Part shown: in pieces, positions 23,876 through 31,618 of the stretch | Numbering within the stretch: position 1 is the first letter of the stretch | Layout: each line of letters opens with the position of its first letter | The notes under the pieces: model-generated | Databases searched by the model: none | Seen by the model: the letters and a program-made list of their open reading frames with translations, nothing else | Told to the model about the DNA's origin: nothing | Position numbers and translations under genes: made by a program | DNA from: JAVKFY01 sp040223615 | GTDB taxonomy: Bacteria; Pseudomonadota; Alphaproteobacteria; GCA-2731375 | DNA: 64,000 nt | Direction: 5' to 3' | NCBI GenBank assembly: GCA_040223615.1 | Contig: JAVKFY010000081.1 | Coordinates: forward strand, 1-64,000

Positions 23876-24462
23876 AAGTCGGCCGGCCGTTCGATGGCGG
23901 CGGCCAGCAGCCCCTGGTAGACCTCGCGCGGCACCTCGATGGTGCCGAACTGAGTCAGGTGGTCGGTCACGAACTGCGTGTCGAGCAGCCGGTAACCGCC
24001 GAGGATCAGCCGTCCGACCAGGTGCACCAGCGCCACCTTCGATGCGTCGGTCTCGCGGCTGAACATGCTTTCGCCGAAGAACGCGGCGCCGATCGATACC
24101 CCATAGAGCCCGCCGACCAGCTCGGTCCCCAGCCAGACCTCGATTGAATGCACGAAGCCGAGCCGGTAGAGCGCGGTGTACAATTCGCTGATCTGGTCGT
24201 TGATCCAGCTGTCCTCGCGCGCCGGCCGGCTCTCGCGGCAGGCCGCCAGCACATCCTCGAAGCAGCGGTCCGCCGTGACCCGGAAGCGTCCCGACCGCAC
24301 CGTCCGCTTCAGCCGCCGGGGCAGGTGAAAGCCGGTCAACGGCAGGATCCCGCGCTGCGGCGGATCGACCCAGAACAGCCGCTCGTCGTCGCGCGACTCG
24401 GCCATCGGGAACACCCCGATGGTATACGCCTTCAACACCAGTTCCGGCGTGATCGCGACCAT
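23812..24462 (-). CDS. aat: leucyl/phenylalanyl-tRNA--protein transferase
   Basis: Adds Leu or Phe to N-terminal Arg or Lys of proteins, marking them for ClpS/ClpAP degradation (N-end rule). At 216 residues it has the family pattern: GVFPMAESRDDERLFWVDPP, RGILPL, then HSIEVWLGTELVGGLYGVS, GESMFSRETDASKVALVHL and LLDTQFVTDHLTQFG. The start lies 1 base after the accC stop, so it is part of the aroQ-accB-accC-aat run on the minus strand. The tail overlaps DUF2155. Confidence 0.95.
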   Translation of the reverse strand: MVAITPELVLKAYTIGVFPMAESRDDERLFWVDPPQRGILPLTGFHLPRRLKRTVRSGRFRVTADRCFEDVLAACRESRPAREDSWINDQISELYTALYRLGFVHSIEVWLGTELVGGLYGVSIGAAFFGESMFSRETDASKVALVHLVGRLILGGYRLLDTQFVTDHLTQFGTIEVPREVYQGLLAAAIERPADFHCEGRELSPETIVQSITQTS

Positions 24463-24463
24463 C

Positions 24464-25801
24464 TCAGCGTGCGACGAAGCGTTCCAGCCAGTGAATGTCG
24501 TAGCGGCCGTCGACGAAGTCCTGCTCGCCCAGCAGCGCCAGGTGCAGCGGGATGTTGGTCTCGATGCCGGTGATCACGAACTCTTCCAGCGCCCGGCGCA
24601 GCCGCATCAACGCCTCGTTTCGGGTCCGGCCGTGCACGATCAGCTTGGCGATCAGGTTGTCGTAGTACGGCGGCACCGTGTAGCCGGCGTAGAGCCCGCT
24701 GTCGACGCGTACGCCCAGGCCGCCGGGCGGGTGGTAGTCGGTGATCGTGCCCGGCCGCGGCGCGAAGGTGACCGGGTCTTCCGCGTTGATCCGGCATTCC
24801 ACGGCGTGACCGGTGAGCGTGATTTCGTCCTGGCGGAACGGCAGCGGCGCGCCGGCGGCGACGCGGATCTGCTCGCGCACCAGGTCGATGCCGGTGATCG
24901 CCTCGGTCACCGGATGCTCGACCTGCAGGCGTGTGTTCATCTCGATGAAGAAGAACTCGCCATCCTCGTACAGAAACTCGATGGTGCCCAGCCCGCGATA
25001 CTTGATTTCGCCCAGCGCCGCGGCGACCCGGGCGCCGATGGTCTCGCGCTGGGTCGCGTTCAGGCTGGGCGAGGGGGCTTCTTCGAGAACCTTCTGATGC
25101 CGCCTCTGCAGCGAACAGTCGCGCTCGCCCAGGTGCACCACGTGTCCTTTGCCGTCGCCGAAAAGCTGGATCTCGATGTGCCGGGGCGTGGCCAGGTACT
25201 TCTCCATGTAGACCGCGTCGTCCCCGAAGGCGGCCGCGCTCTCGGACTTGGCGGCACCCAGCGCGTCCTCGATCTCGTCGCCCTCGTGCACGACCTTCAT
25301 GCCGCGCCCGCCACCGCCTGACGCCGCCTTCAGCAGCACCGGGTAGCCCATCGCGTCGGCCAGCTTGCGCGCCTCGATGGCATCGGCCAGCGGCCCGTCG
25401 CTGCCCGGCACCACCGGCACGCCGAGCCGTTGCATGGTGCGCTTGGCGGCGATCTTGTCGCCCATCAGCCGGATGTGCTCCGACGACGGACCGATGAAGG
25501 TGATCTTGTGCTCCTCCACGATCGCCGCGAATTCGGCATTCTCCGACAGGAAGCCGTAGCCGGGATGGATCGCGTCCGCCCCGGTGATTTCCGCCGCGGT
25601 CATGATCGCGGCCATGTTGAGGTAGCTGTCGCGCGCCGGCGGCGGCCCGATGCAGACGCTCTCGTCGGCCAGACGAACATGCATCGCGGTGGCGTCGGCG
25701 GTTGAATGTACCGCGACCGTGGCAATGCCCATCTCGCGGCAGGCGCGGTGGATGCGCAACGCGACTTCGCCGCGGTTGGCGATCAGCACCTTGTCGAACA
25801 T
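24464..25801 (-). CDS. accC: acetyl-CoA carboxylase biotin carboxylase subunit
   Basis: ATP-dependent carboxylation of biotin on AccB, the first half-reaction of malonyl-CoA synthesis. At 445 residues it has the ATP-grasp fold: start FDKVLIANRGEVALRIHRAC, GYGFLSENAEF, the glycine-rich loop KAASGGGGRGMKVVH, the ERDCSLQRRHQKVLEEAPSP segment and the catalytic EMNTRLQVEHPVTE. It lies 13 bases from accB. Confidence 0.97.
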   Translation of the reverse strand: MFDKVLIANRGEVALRIHRACREMGIATVAVHSTADATAMHVRLADESVCIGPPPARDSYLNMAAIMTAAEITGADAIHPGYGFLSENAEFAAIVEEHKITFIGPSSEHIRLMGDKIAAKRTMQRLGVPVVPGSDGPLADAIEARKLADAMGYPVLLKAASGGGGRGMKVVHEGDEIEDALGAAKSESAAAFGDDAVYMEKYLATPRHIEIQLFGDGKGHVVHLGERDCSLQRRHQKVLEEAPSPSLNATQRETIGARVAAALGEIKYRGLGTIEFLYEDGEFFFIEMNTRLQVEHPVTEAITGIDLVREQIRVAAGAPLPFRQDEITLTGHAVECRINAEDPVTFAPRPGTITDYHPPGGLGVRVDSGLYAGYTVPPYYDNLIAKLIVHGRTRNEALMRLRRALEEFVITGIETNIPLHLALLGEQDFVDGRYDIHWLERFVAR

Positions 25802-25814
25802 GGTTCGCTGCCGC

Positions 25815-26276
25815 CTATTCGATGATCGCCAGGACCTCGCCGAACTCCACCGGCGTGCCGTTGTCGATCAGGATTCGGGTGATGGTGCCGTCTTTTGGCG
25901 CCGGGATCTCGTTGAAGGTCTTCATCGCCTCGATGATCGCCACCGTATCGCCCTGGCGCACCCGGTCGCCGACATTGACGAACGGCGCCGCACTCGGCTC
26001 CGGGCCGCGATAGGCGGTGCCGACCATCGGCGAGGTGACCGCGCCGGGGTGCTTGGCCAGCGCCTCCGCGGCTTCGCCGGTGCCGTTGCCGGCCGTCGCT
26101 GGCGCCGCCACGGCGGCGACGGGCGCGGGGGCCGCGACCATGGTGGTACCGCCGGCGTTCTTGGCGATGCGCAGCCGGTTGTCGCCATCGCCGACCTCGA
26201 TCTCGGTGAGGCCGGTCTCGTCCAGCAGCTGGGCCAGCGCCCGGATCAGCTCCTGGTCGACGTTGAAACGTCCCAT
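25815..26276 (-). CDS. accB: acetyl-CoA carboxylase biotin carboxyl carrier protein
   Basis: Carries biotin for acetyl-CoA carboxylase. The 153-residue protein has an N-terminal AccB segment (LIRALAQLLDETGLTEIEVGDGDNRLRI), an Ala/Pro/Val-rich linker, and the biotinyl domain with IIEAMKTFNEIPA. The lysine of EAMK is the biotinylation site. The start ATG is preceded by GGGAGC. It is cotranscribed with aroQ upstream and accC downstream. Confidence 0.96.
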   Translation of the reverse strand: MGRFNVDQELIRALAQLLDETGLTEIEVGDGDNRLRIAKNAGGTTMVAAPAPVAAVAAPATAGNGTGEAAEALAKHPGAVTSPMVGTAYRGPEPSAAPFVNVGDRVRQGDTVAIIEAMKTFNEIPAPKDGTITRILIDNGTPVEFGEVLAIIE

Positions 26277-26292
26277 TGTTGCTCCCGTGCCT

Positions 26293-26736
26293 CTAGCTCG
26301 CCTCGAGGTGCGCTGCGGCCGCCTGCAGCGCCGCGAGATAACCGCGCGCGCCCAGTCCGCAGATCACGCCCTCGGCCAGCGGGCTGATGTAGGAATGGTG
26401 CCGGAACGGCTCGCGCTTGTAGATGTTCGACAGGTGCACTTCCCACACCGGTCCACCGTAAGCCCTAAGCGCGTCGTGAATCGCCACCGAGGTATGCGTG
26501 TAGGCGCCGGCGTTGATCACGATCGCGCCCGCCACGTCACGGGCCTGCTGAATCCAGTCGACCAGCTCGCCCTCGTGGTTCGATTGCCGGAAATCGCTTG
26601 CCAGGCCCAGTTGCTTGGCCTCCGCCGCAACCATCGCCTCGACGTCGGCCAGCGTGGTGCGGCCATAGACGGCCGGCTCCCGCGTGCCGAGCAGGTTCAG
26701 GTTGGGTCCGTTCAGGACCAGGATATGATGCGCCAT
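26293..26736 (-). CDS. aroQ: 3-dehydroquinate dehydratase, type II
   Basis: Dehydrates 3-dehydroquinate in the shikimate pathway. The protein has 147 residues, typical of type II. It begins ILVLNGPNLNLLGTREPAVYG with the catalytic Tyr, then SNHEGELVDWIQQA, VINAGAYTHTSVAIHDAL, and EVHLSNIYKREPFRHHSYIS. The longest frame runs upstream to 27114, but the ATG at 26736 fits the family. It is first in the aroQ-accB-accC-aat run and divergent from thiSG. Confidence 0.95.
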   Translation of the reverse strand: MAHHILVLNGPNLNLLGTREPAVYGRTTLADVEAMVAAEAKQLGLASDFRQSNHEGELVDWIQQARDVAGAIVINAGAYTHTSVAIHDALRAYGGPVWEVHLSNIYKREPFRHHSYISPLAEGVICGLGARGYLAALQAAAAHLEAS

Positions 26737-26768
26737 TCGGTTGCCGCGCGACGGTGACTCACTTCCTA

Positions 26769-26774
26769 TATAAT
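26769..26774 (+). promoter_or_regulatory. -10 box of the thiSG promoter
   Basis: A perfect TATAAT at 26769-26774. No good -35 is seen at the usual 17 bases. Transcription would start near 26781, so an ATG at 26773 could not be translated from this promoter, supporting a later start for thiSG. The resulting leader of about 40 bases is too short for a TPP riboswitch. Confidence 0.4.
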
Positions 26775-26823
26775 GACCGAACGTCCCATGACACGACAGC
26801 CCAAGTCGGAGGGTCCGACCGAC

Positions 26824-27846
26824 ATGACCTTGAACGAAGCCGCCGCGGCGGCGTTTACGATCCAGCTGAACGGCGAGCAGCACACGCTGCCGGAGGCGAT
26901 GACGGTGGCCAGCATGCTGCGCCACCTCGGCCTGGAACCGCGCAAGATCGCGGTCGAGCGCAACCGGGAGATCGTGCCGCGCTCGACCTACGAGGCGACC
27001 TGGCTGGCCGACGGCGATCAGCTCGAAGTGGTGCATTTCATCGGTGGCGGCGATGCCCCGGCCGAGGCGGAGACCGACGACGACTATTTCGAAGTCGCCG
27101 GGCGGCGCTTCCACTCACGCCTGCTGGTCGGCACCGGCAAATACAAGTCCTATGCCGAGAATGCCGCCGCGGTGGAGGCGTCCGGCGCCGAGATCGTCAC
27201 CGTCGCGGTGCGCCGGGTGAACGTGACCGATCCGAGCAAGGAGATGCTGGTCGATTTCATCGACCCGAAGAAATACACCTACCTGCCCAACACGGCCGGC
27301 TGCTTCACCGCCGACGACGCGTTGCGCACCCTGCGCCTGGCCCGCGAGGCCGGCGGCTGGGACCTGGTGAAGCTGGAGGTTCTGGGCGACCAGAAGACGC
27401 TCTACCCGAACATGCCGGAGACGCTTTATGCCGCAGAGGTCCTGATCAAGGAGGGCTTCCAGGTCATGGTCTATTGCGCCGACGACCCGATCCAGGCCAA
27501 GCGCCTAGAGGAGCTCGGCTGCTGCGCGATCATGCCGCTGGGCGCGCCGATCGGCTCCGGCCTGGGCGTGCAGAGCCCGGTCAACATCCGCCTGATCATC
27601 GAGAACGCGACTGTCCCGGTTCTGGTCGATGCCGGCGTCGGCACCGCGTCGGATGCGACGGTGGCGATGGAACTGGGCTGCGACGGCGTGCTGATGAACA
27701 CCGCCATTGCCGAGGCGCGGCACCCGGTCTTGATGGCCAAGGCGATGAAGCACGCTATCGAGGCCGGCCGCCTGGCCTACCGCGCCGGCCGGATGAAGCG
27801 GAAGCTCTACGCCGACCCGTCCTCGCCGCTGGCCGGTCTGATCTAA
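26824..27846 (+). CDS. thiG: ThiS-ThiG fusion: sulfur carrier and thiazole synthase
   Basis: Bifunctional thiamine-biosynthesis protein of 340 residues. The first 75 or so residues are ThiS (FTIQLNGEQHTLPEAMTVAS ... LEVVHFIGGG). The rest, after a short acidic linker, is ThiG (FHSRLLVGTGKYKSYAENAA, LVKLEVLGDQKTLYP with the Schiff-base Lys, GLGVQSPVNIRLIIE, DAGVGTASDATVAMELG). In separate ThiS the C-terminal Gly-Gly becomes a thiocarboxylate; here it is internal and followed by about 260 residues. The ATG at 26824 has GGAGGG upstream; ATGs at 26773 and 26788 are in frame but less likely. Confidence 0.92.
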   Translation: MTLNEAAAAAFTIQLNGEQHTLPEAMTVASMLRHLGLEPRKIAVERNREIVPRSTYEATWLADGDQLEVVHFIGGGDAPAEAETDDDYFEVAGRRFHSRLLVGTGKYKSYAENAAAVEASGAEIVTVAVRRVNVTDPSKEMLVDFIDPKKYTYLPNTAGCFTADDALRTLRLAREAGGWDLVKLEVLGDQKTLYPNMPETLYAAEVLIKEGFQVMVYCADDPIQAKRLEELGCCAIMPLGAPIGSGLGVQSPVNIRLIIENATVPVLVDAGVGTASDATVAMELGCDGVLMNTAIAEARHPVLMAKAMKHAIEAGRLAYRAGRMKRKLYADPSSPLAGLI

Positions 27847-27854
27847 CGTCGCAT

Positions 27855-27883
27855 CGTCACCCCGGCTCGGGGCCGGGGTGACG
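27855..27883. terminator. perfect hairpin after thiSG (terminator or REP-like repeat)
   Basis: CGTCACCCCGGC (27855-27866), loop TCGGG, GCCGGGGTGACG (27872-27883): a perfect 12-bp stem 8 bases after the thiSG stop. There is no T-run directly after. The CGTCACCCCGG arm recurs at 31529 between hpd and hmgA, so this is also a dispersed repeat. Confidence 0.6.
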
Positions 27884-27922
27884 CCTCAATCTTTGTTAAC
27901 CACCCCACCCTATGCTCACCGC

Positions 27923-28657
27923 ATGGTCGCGGCGGTCTCATCGGGCGCGAATATCGTTGCCTTGTTCGGCAGCCGGCCGGTACCGCCGGTCGCGCGTGCC
28001 GACTCGCGCACGGACAAGGTGTTCGAGGTCGGCAATGCCGCTCCCGACAAGGGCGAGGGCAAGGCCCCGGCGGGCGGCCCGCCGCGCAACCTGCTGAGCT
28101 TCGAGGGCGCCGCCAGCCTGCAGGAGGGCGAGAGCGGCACCGGCAACCAGCTTACCGAACAGGAGCGCGCCGAGGTCGCCGAGCTGAAGGCCCGCGATGT
28201 CGAGGTCCGGGCGCACGAGCGCGCACACGCCGCCGCCGGCGGCCAGCATGCCGGCTCGCCGTCCTACGAGTTCCAGCGCGGCCCGGACGGCCGCGACTAC
28301 GCCGTCGGCGGCGAGGTGCCGATCGACTCGTCGCCGATCGCCGGCGATCCCAAGGCCACCATCGAGAAGATGGAACAGGTCAAGGCCGCCGCCCTGGCGC
28401 CCGCCGAGCCGTCCGGCCAGGATCGCAAGGTCGCCGCCCAGGCCGAGGCCGAACGCCAGAAGGCGGTCCGCGAACTCAACGCCCAGAAGGCCGAGGAGGC
28501 CAAGGCCGCTCGCGAGGGCGACAACGCCGACGACGGCTTCGAGGCCTTCACCGCGTCCGACTTCCGCCGCGTCGGCCCGGCGCCGTCCGTGTCCGTCGCG
28601 CCGTCGACCGGCCCGACCCGGCCGGCTCAACCAAGCGTGATCGATATCTCGGTCTGA
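27923..28657 (+). CDS. SprA-related protein, putative metalloprotease-like
   Basis: 244 residues. The conserved core is around residues 75-140: LTEQERAEVAELKARDVEVR, AHERAHAAAGGQHAGSPSYE and YAVGGEVPIDSSP. This matches the SprA-related (putative metalloprotease) family, with an HERAH motif resembling a zinc site. The rest is low-complexity: a Pro/Gly-rich start, an Ala/Glu/Lys-rich helix (residues 150-205) and a Pro/Ser tail. There is no signal peptide. The ATG at 27923 was preferred over an upstream in-frame start at 27878. Protease activity is not established for the family. Confidence 0.7.
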   Translation: MVAAVSSGANIVALFGSRPVPPVARADSRTDKVFEVGNAAPDKGEGKAPAGGPPRNLLSFEGAASLQEGESGTGNQLTEQERAEVAELKARDVEVRAHERAHAAAGGQHAGSPSYEFQRGPDGRDYAVGGEVPIDSSPIAGDPKATIEKMEQVKAAALAPAEPSGQDRKVAAQAEAERQKAVRELNAQKAEEAKAAREGDNADDGFEAFTASDFRRVGPAPSVSVAPSTGPTRPAQPSVIDISV

Positions 28658-28709
28658 GCGTTCGCGCCCAGGCCTCGAACTCGCCGCAATCGGCCTATAT
28701 CCTCCAACC

Positions 28710-29456
28710 ATGTTCCGACGCTTGAAATGGCCCGCCGTTGTCATCGTGGTCTTCGCCATACCGATCCTGGCCTCGCTGGCCGGGACCGCCGTGCAGCGCG
28801 CGGAGGCCAAGAACTGGTGGGAGGCGCGCCGCGACAGCAGCCGCCAGGCGCCTGAGCCGGCCGATGAGCAACGCGCGGTGCTGCAGGTCTACGCCGCCCG
28901 CGCCTACGGCTGGCGCGGCGCTTTCGGCGTGCACACCTGGATCGCCTACAAGCCGGCTGGCGCCGTTCGCTACGAGCGCGTGGAGGTCATCGGCTGGGGC
29001 GTGCGCCGCGGCGGGCCGGCGATCCGCGCCGGATACGGCACCCCGGACGCATACTGGTTCGGCAGCAGGCCCGACCTGCTGGTCGACCTTCGCGGCCAGG
29101 CGGCGGCGGATGCGATTCCGCGGGTACAGGCGGCCGTCGCCCGCTATCCCTGGCCGGACCAGTACCGGGTCTGGCCCGGCCCCAACAGCAACACCTTCAC
29201 CGCCTTCGTTGCCCGCGAGGTGCCGTCGCTGGGCCTCGACCTGCCGGCCAACGCCGTCGGCAAGGATTTCCTCAACGACGCCGTGTTCGGCCCGGCGCCG
29301 AGCGGCACCGGCTACCAGCTTTCGGTTTTCGGACTCGCCGGCATCCTGGTGGCGATGGAGGAGGGCGTGGAGATCAACCTGCTCGGCCTCAACCTCGGGC
29401 TCGACCTGAACCGGCCGGCGCTGCGCCTGCCGGGCCTGGGCCGTGTCGGCTTCTGA
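28710..29456 (+). CDS. DUF3750 domain-containing membrane-anchored protein
   Basis: 248 residues, with an N-terminal membrane segment or uncleaved signal (residues 8-28, WPAVVIVVFAIPILASLAG). The soluble part has the family pattern VLQVYAARAYGWRGAFGVHTW, WPGPNSNTFTAFVAREVP and a final hydrophobic, Gly/Leu-rich stretch (VEINLLGLNLGLDLNRPALR). Function is unknown. The Cys-less W-PGPNSNTF motif suggests an enzymatic pocket, but I would not assign one. The next gene starts 2 bases after the stop. Confidence 0.75.
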   Translation: MFRRLKWPAVVIVVFAIPILASLAGTAVQRAEAKNWWEARRDSSRQAPEPADEQRAVLQVYAARAYGWRGAFGVHTWIAYKPAGAVRYERVEVIGWGVRRGGPAIRAGYGTPDAYWFGSRPDLLVDLRGQAAADAIPRVQAAVARYPWPDQYRVWPGPNSNTFTAFVAREVPSLGLDLPANAVGKDFLNDAVFGPAPSGTGYQLSVFGLAGILVAMEEGVEINLLGLNLGLDLNRPALRLPGLGRVGF

Positions 29457-29458
29457 GT

Positions 29459-29851
29459 GTGCCCGACTGGCAGACCCGGACGCTGGCCCCGGCCGCCGAC
29501 GTGGCGGCGCCGGACGGCTCCGAGGTGCGTCTGCTGGCCGAGATCGAACGCGGCTCGATGGCGCATTTCAAGCTCATGCCCGGCCAGGTCTCCAAGGCGG
29601 TGGCGCACCGCACGGTGCAGGAATTGTGGTACATCGCTGCCGGCCAGGGCCGGATGTGGCGCAGCTTCGACGGCGTCGACGAGGTCGTCGAGCTGCACGC
29701 CGGCGTGTCGCTGTCGATTCCCGCCGGTGCCCGCTTCCAGTTCCGCTGCGACGGCGACCGGCCGCTGGAGGCCGTCGGCGTCACCATGCCGCCGTGGCCC
29801 GGCGCCGAGGAGGCCTACGACGTTGAGGGCGCCTGGCCGACGACGCTTTAG
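29459..29851 (+). CDS. cupin domain-containing protein
   Basis: 130 residues, single cupin barrel. Motif 1 is degenerate (KAVAHRTVQELWYIAAGQGRM, with His and Glu present) and motif 2 is SLSIPAGARFQFRCDG. GTG start directly after DUF3750, so cotranscribed. Its end overlaps the converging MarR gene by 4 bases. The ligand is unknown. Confidence 0.75.
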   Translation: MPDWQTRTLAPAADVAAPDGSEVRLLAEIERGSMAHFKLMPGQVSKAVAHRTVQELWYIAAGQGRMWRSFDGVDEVVELHAGVSLSIPAGARFQFRCDGDRPLEAVGVTMPPWPGAEEAYDVEGAWPTTL

Positions 29852-30300
29852 CCGGCTGAGATTTCCCGGGCGCGTTCGGTGAGCTTGTCCAGCAGGCGGT
29901 CGAGTGCCGCCTGGTCCTCCTCGGAGAGCATTTCGGCCAGCCGGCGTTCGTAGTCCCGCGCCACCGGCACGATCTCGGCATAGATCGCCGCGCCGGCCGC
30001 CGCCAAGGTCAGCGACGCGCGCCGACGGTCGTTGGTGTCGACCACGCGCGCCAGCAGGTCGCGGTCCAGCATGCCGGAGACCGCGCGGCTCACGGTCACC
30101 TTGTCCATCGCGGTCTTCTCCGCCACCTCGTTGGCAGACAGGCCCGGAAACCGCCCCAGCGCCGCCATCACCCGCCACTGCGGGATCGAGAGGCCGAAAC
30201 GGTCCTGATAGACCCGCGCCAGCGCCCGGCTGACCGTGTTGGTCAGCACCGACAGCCGGTAGGGCAGGAAGCGTTCCAGCGCCAGGACATCGTCGTTCAT
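29848..30300 (-). CDS. MarR family regulator of the homogentisate pathway
   Basis: 150 residues with a winged helix-turn-helix: SIPQWRVMAALGRFPGLSAN, then EVAEKTAMDKVTVSRAVSGM, and the wing DRDLLARVVDTNDRRRASLTL with the conserved Asp-x-Arg. It is divergently transcribed from hpd. Two copies of AATTAGTTTCA in near-palindromic context occupy the 123-base gap, one beside its own start codon. It is therefore probably an autorepressor and repressor of hpd, released by an aromatic intermediate (inference). ATG at 30300 chosen over the longer frame to 30366. Confidence 0.88.
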   Translation of the reverse strand: MNDDVLALERFLPYRLSVLTNTVSRALARVYQDRFGLSIPQWRVMAALGRFPGLSANEVAEKTAMDKVTVSRAVSGMLDRDLLARVVDTNDRRRASLTLAAAGAAIYAEIVPVARDYERRLAEMLSEEDQAALDRLLDKLTERAREISAG

Positions 30301-30302
30301 CG

Positions 30303-30389
30303 AATTAGTTTCATTCGAAACCAATGCCCGGTCAAACCGGCACCGCGTTCGGGCGACCGCTTGCAATTAGTTTCAACTGTAACTATCTT
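30303..30389 (+). promoter_or_regulatory. hpd promoter and two MarR-type operator sites
   Basis: The promoter has -35 TTGCAA (30361-30366), a 17-base spacer and -10 TATCTT (30384-30389). Site 1 (30304-30325) has 9-base arms ATTAGTTTC and GAAACCAAT around ATTC, with one mismatch. Site 2 (30366-30387) starts with the same ATTAGTTTC and covers the spacer and -10. Both contain AATTAGTTTCA (30303-30313, 30365-30375), 62 bases apart, or about six helical turns. Bound regulator at site 2 should block RNA polymerase. Confidence 0.65.
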
Positions 30390-30423
30390 GCGGATCGTTC
30401 TCACATTCGATGGAGACCGACGC

Positions 30424-31503
30424 ATGCCGGACCTATGGGACAACCCGATGCGGACCGACGGTTTCGAGTTCGTCGAGTACGCCGCGCCCGACCCGAAGGC
30501 GCTTGGTGCATTGTTCGAGCAGATGGGCTTCACGGCCGTCGCCAAGCACCGCTCCAAGGACGTGACGCTCTACCGCCAGGGCGACGTCAATTTCATCGTC
30601 AACGCCGAGCCCGACAGCTTCGCGCAGGCCTTCGCCAAGCTGCACGGGCCGTGCGTGTGCGCGCTGGCCTTCCGCGTCGGTGACGCGGCGGAGGCCTTCG
30701 AGCGTGCCCGCGAGCTGGGCGCCTGGCCCTATGCCGGACCGGTCGGACCGATGGAGCTGAACATCCCGGCGATCAAGGGCATCGGCGACTCGCTGATCTA
30801 CCTGGTCGACCGTTATGGCGAGAAGGGCACGATCTATGACGTCGACTTCGAGCCGATTGCCGGCGCGGACCCGAACCCGCAAGGCGTCGGCCTGAGCTAC
30901 ATCGATCATCTGACCCACAACGTGCACCGCGGCCGCATGGCGGAGTGGTCGGACTTCTACGAACGCCTGTTCAACTTCCGCGAGGTCCGCTTCTTCGACA
31001 TCGAGGGCAAGCTAACCGGCCTGAAGTCGAAGGCGATGACCAGCCCGTGCGGCAAGATCCGCATACCCATCAACGAGAGCTCCGACGACAAGTCGCAGAT
31101 CCAGGAATACCTGGAGGCCTACCGCGGCGAGGGCATCCAGCACATCGCGCTCGGCACCCAGGACATCTACACGGCGGTCGAGACGCTGCGCACCAAGAAC
31201 GTCGCCTTCCAGGACACGCCGGAGACCTACTACGAGCAGCTCCCGACCCGGCTGCCCGAGCATGGCCAGGACCTGGAACGCCTGAAGGCCAGCCGCATCC
31301 TGGCCGACGGCGGCCCGGAGCAGGGCGGCGGCCTGCTGCTGCAGATTTTCACCGACACCGTGATCGGGCCGATCTTCTTCGAGATCATCGACCGGCGCGG
31401 CAATGACGGCTTCGGCGAGGGCAACTTCAAGGCCCTGTTCGAGAGCATCGAGCTCGACCAGATCCGCCGCGGCTACATCAAGGACGGGGCTTCGGCGAAT
31501 TGA
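30424..31503 (+). CDS. hpd: 4-hydroxyphenylpyruvate dioxygenase
   Basis: Converts 4-hydroxyphenylpyruvate to homogentisate, with Fe(II) and O2, in tyrosine breakdown. At 359 residues it has two VOC-type halves. The iron ligands are His in SYIDHLTHNV and GIQHIALGTQD, and Glu near the C-terminus in IFFEIIDRRGNDGFGEGNF, the HPPD signature. The ATG at 30424 is chosen; the frame continues upstream into the promoter. It is first in hpd-hmgA-fahA, controlled by the divergent MarR gene. Confidence 0.95.
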   Translation: MPDLWDNPMRTDGFEFVEYAAPDPKALGALFEQMGFTAVAKHRSKDVTLYRQGDVNFIVNAEPDSFAQAFAKLHGPCVCALAFRVGDAAEAFERARELGAWPYAGPVGPMELNIPAIKGIGDSLIYLVDRYGEKGTIYDVDFEPIAGADPNPQGVGLSYIDHLTHNVHRGRMAEWSDFYERLFNFREVRFFDIEGKLTGLKSKAMTSPCGKIRIPINESSDDKSQIQEYLEAYRGEGIQHIALGTQDIYTAVETLRTKNVAFQDTPETYYEQLPTRLPEHGQDLERLKASRILADGGPEQGGGLLLQIFTDTVIGPIFFEIIDRRGNDGFGEGNFKALFESIELDQIRRGYIKDGASAN

Positions 31504-31528
31504 GCGCTGGCGCTACCAACCCGACAAC

Positions 31529-31558
31529 CGTCACCCCGGGTCGTCGCCCGGGGTGACG
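31529..31558. repeat. perfect hairpin between hpd and hmgA
   Basis: CGTCACCCCGGG (31529-31540), loop TCGTCG, CCCGGGGTGACG (31547-31558): a perfect 12-bp stem. It shares its outer arm with the hairpin at 27855. It lies in the 115-base gap between two genes of one pathway, so it may attenuate or stabilise the transcript; no T-run follows. Confidence 0.6.
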
Positions 31559-31618
31559 ATCTTGCTTTGCAGCAACGCAATCACGTTTCCTGCACCGGCA
31601 GGACCTAGGGAGAACACC

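Noticed and set aside
26737..26823. TPP riboswitch upstream of thiSG
   Set aside because: The leader after the TATAAT box is only about 40 bases and has no THI-box sequence.
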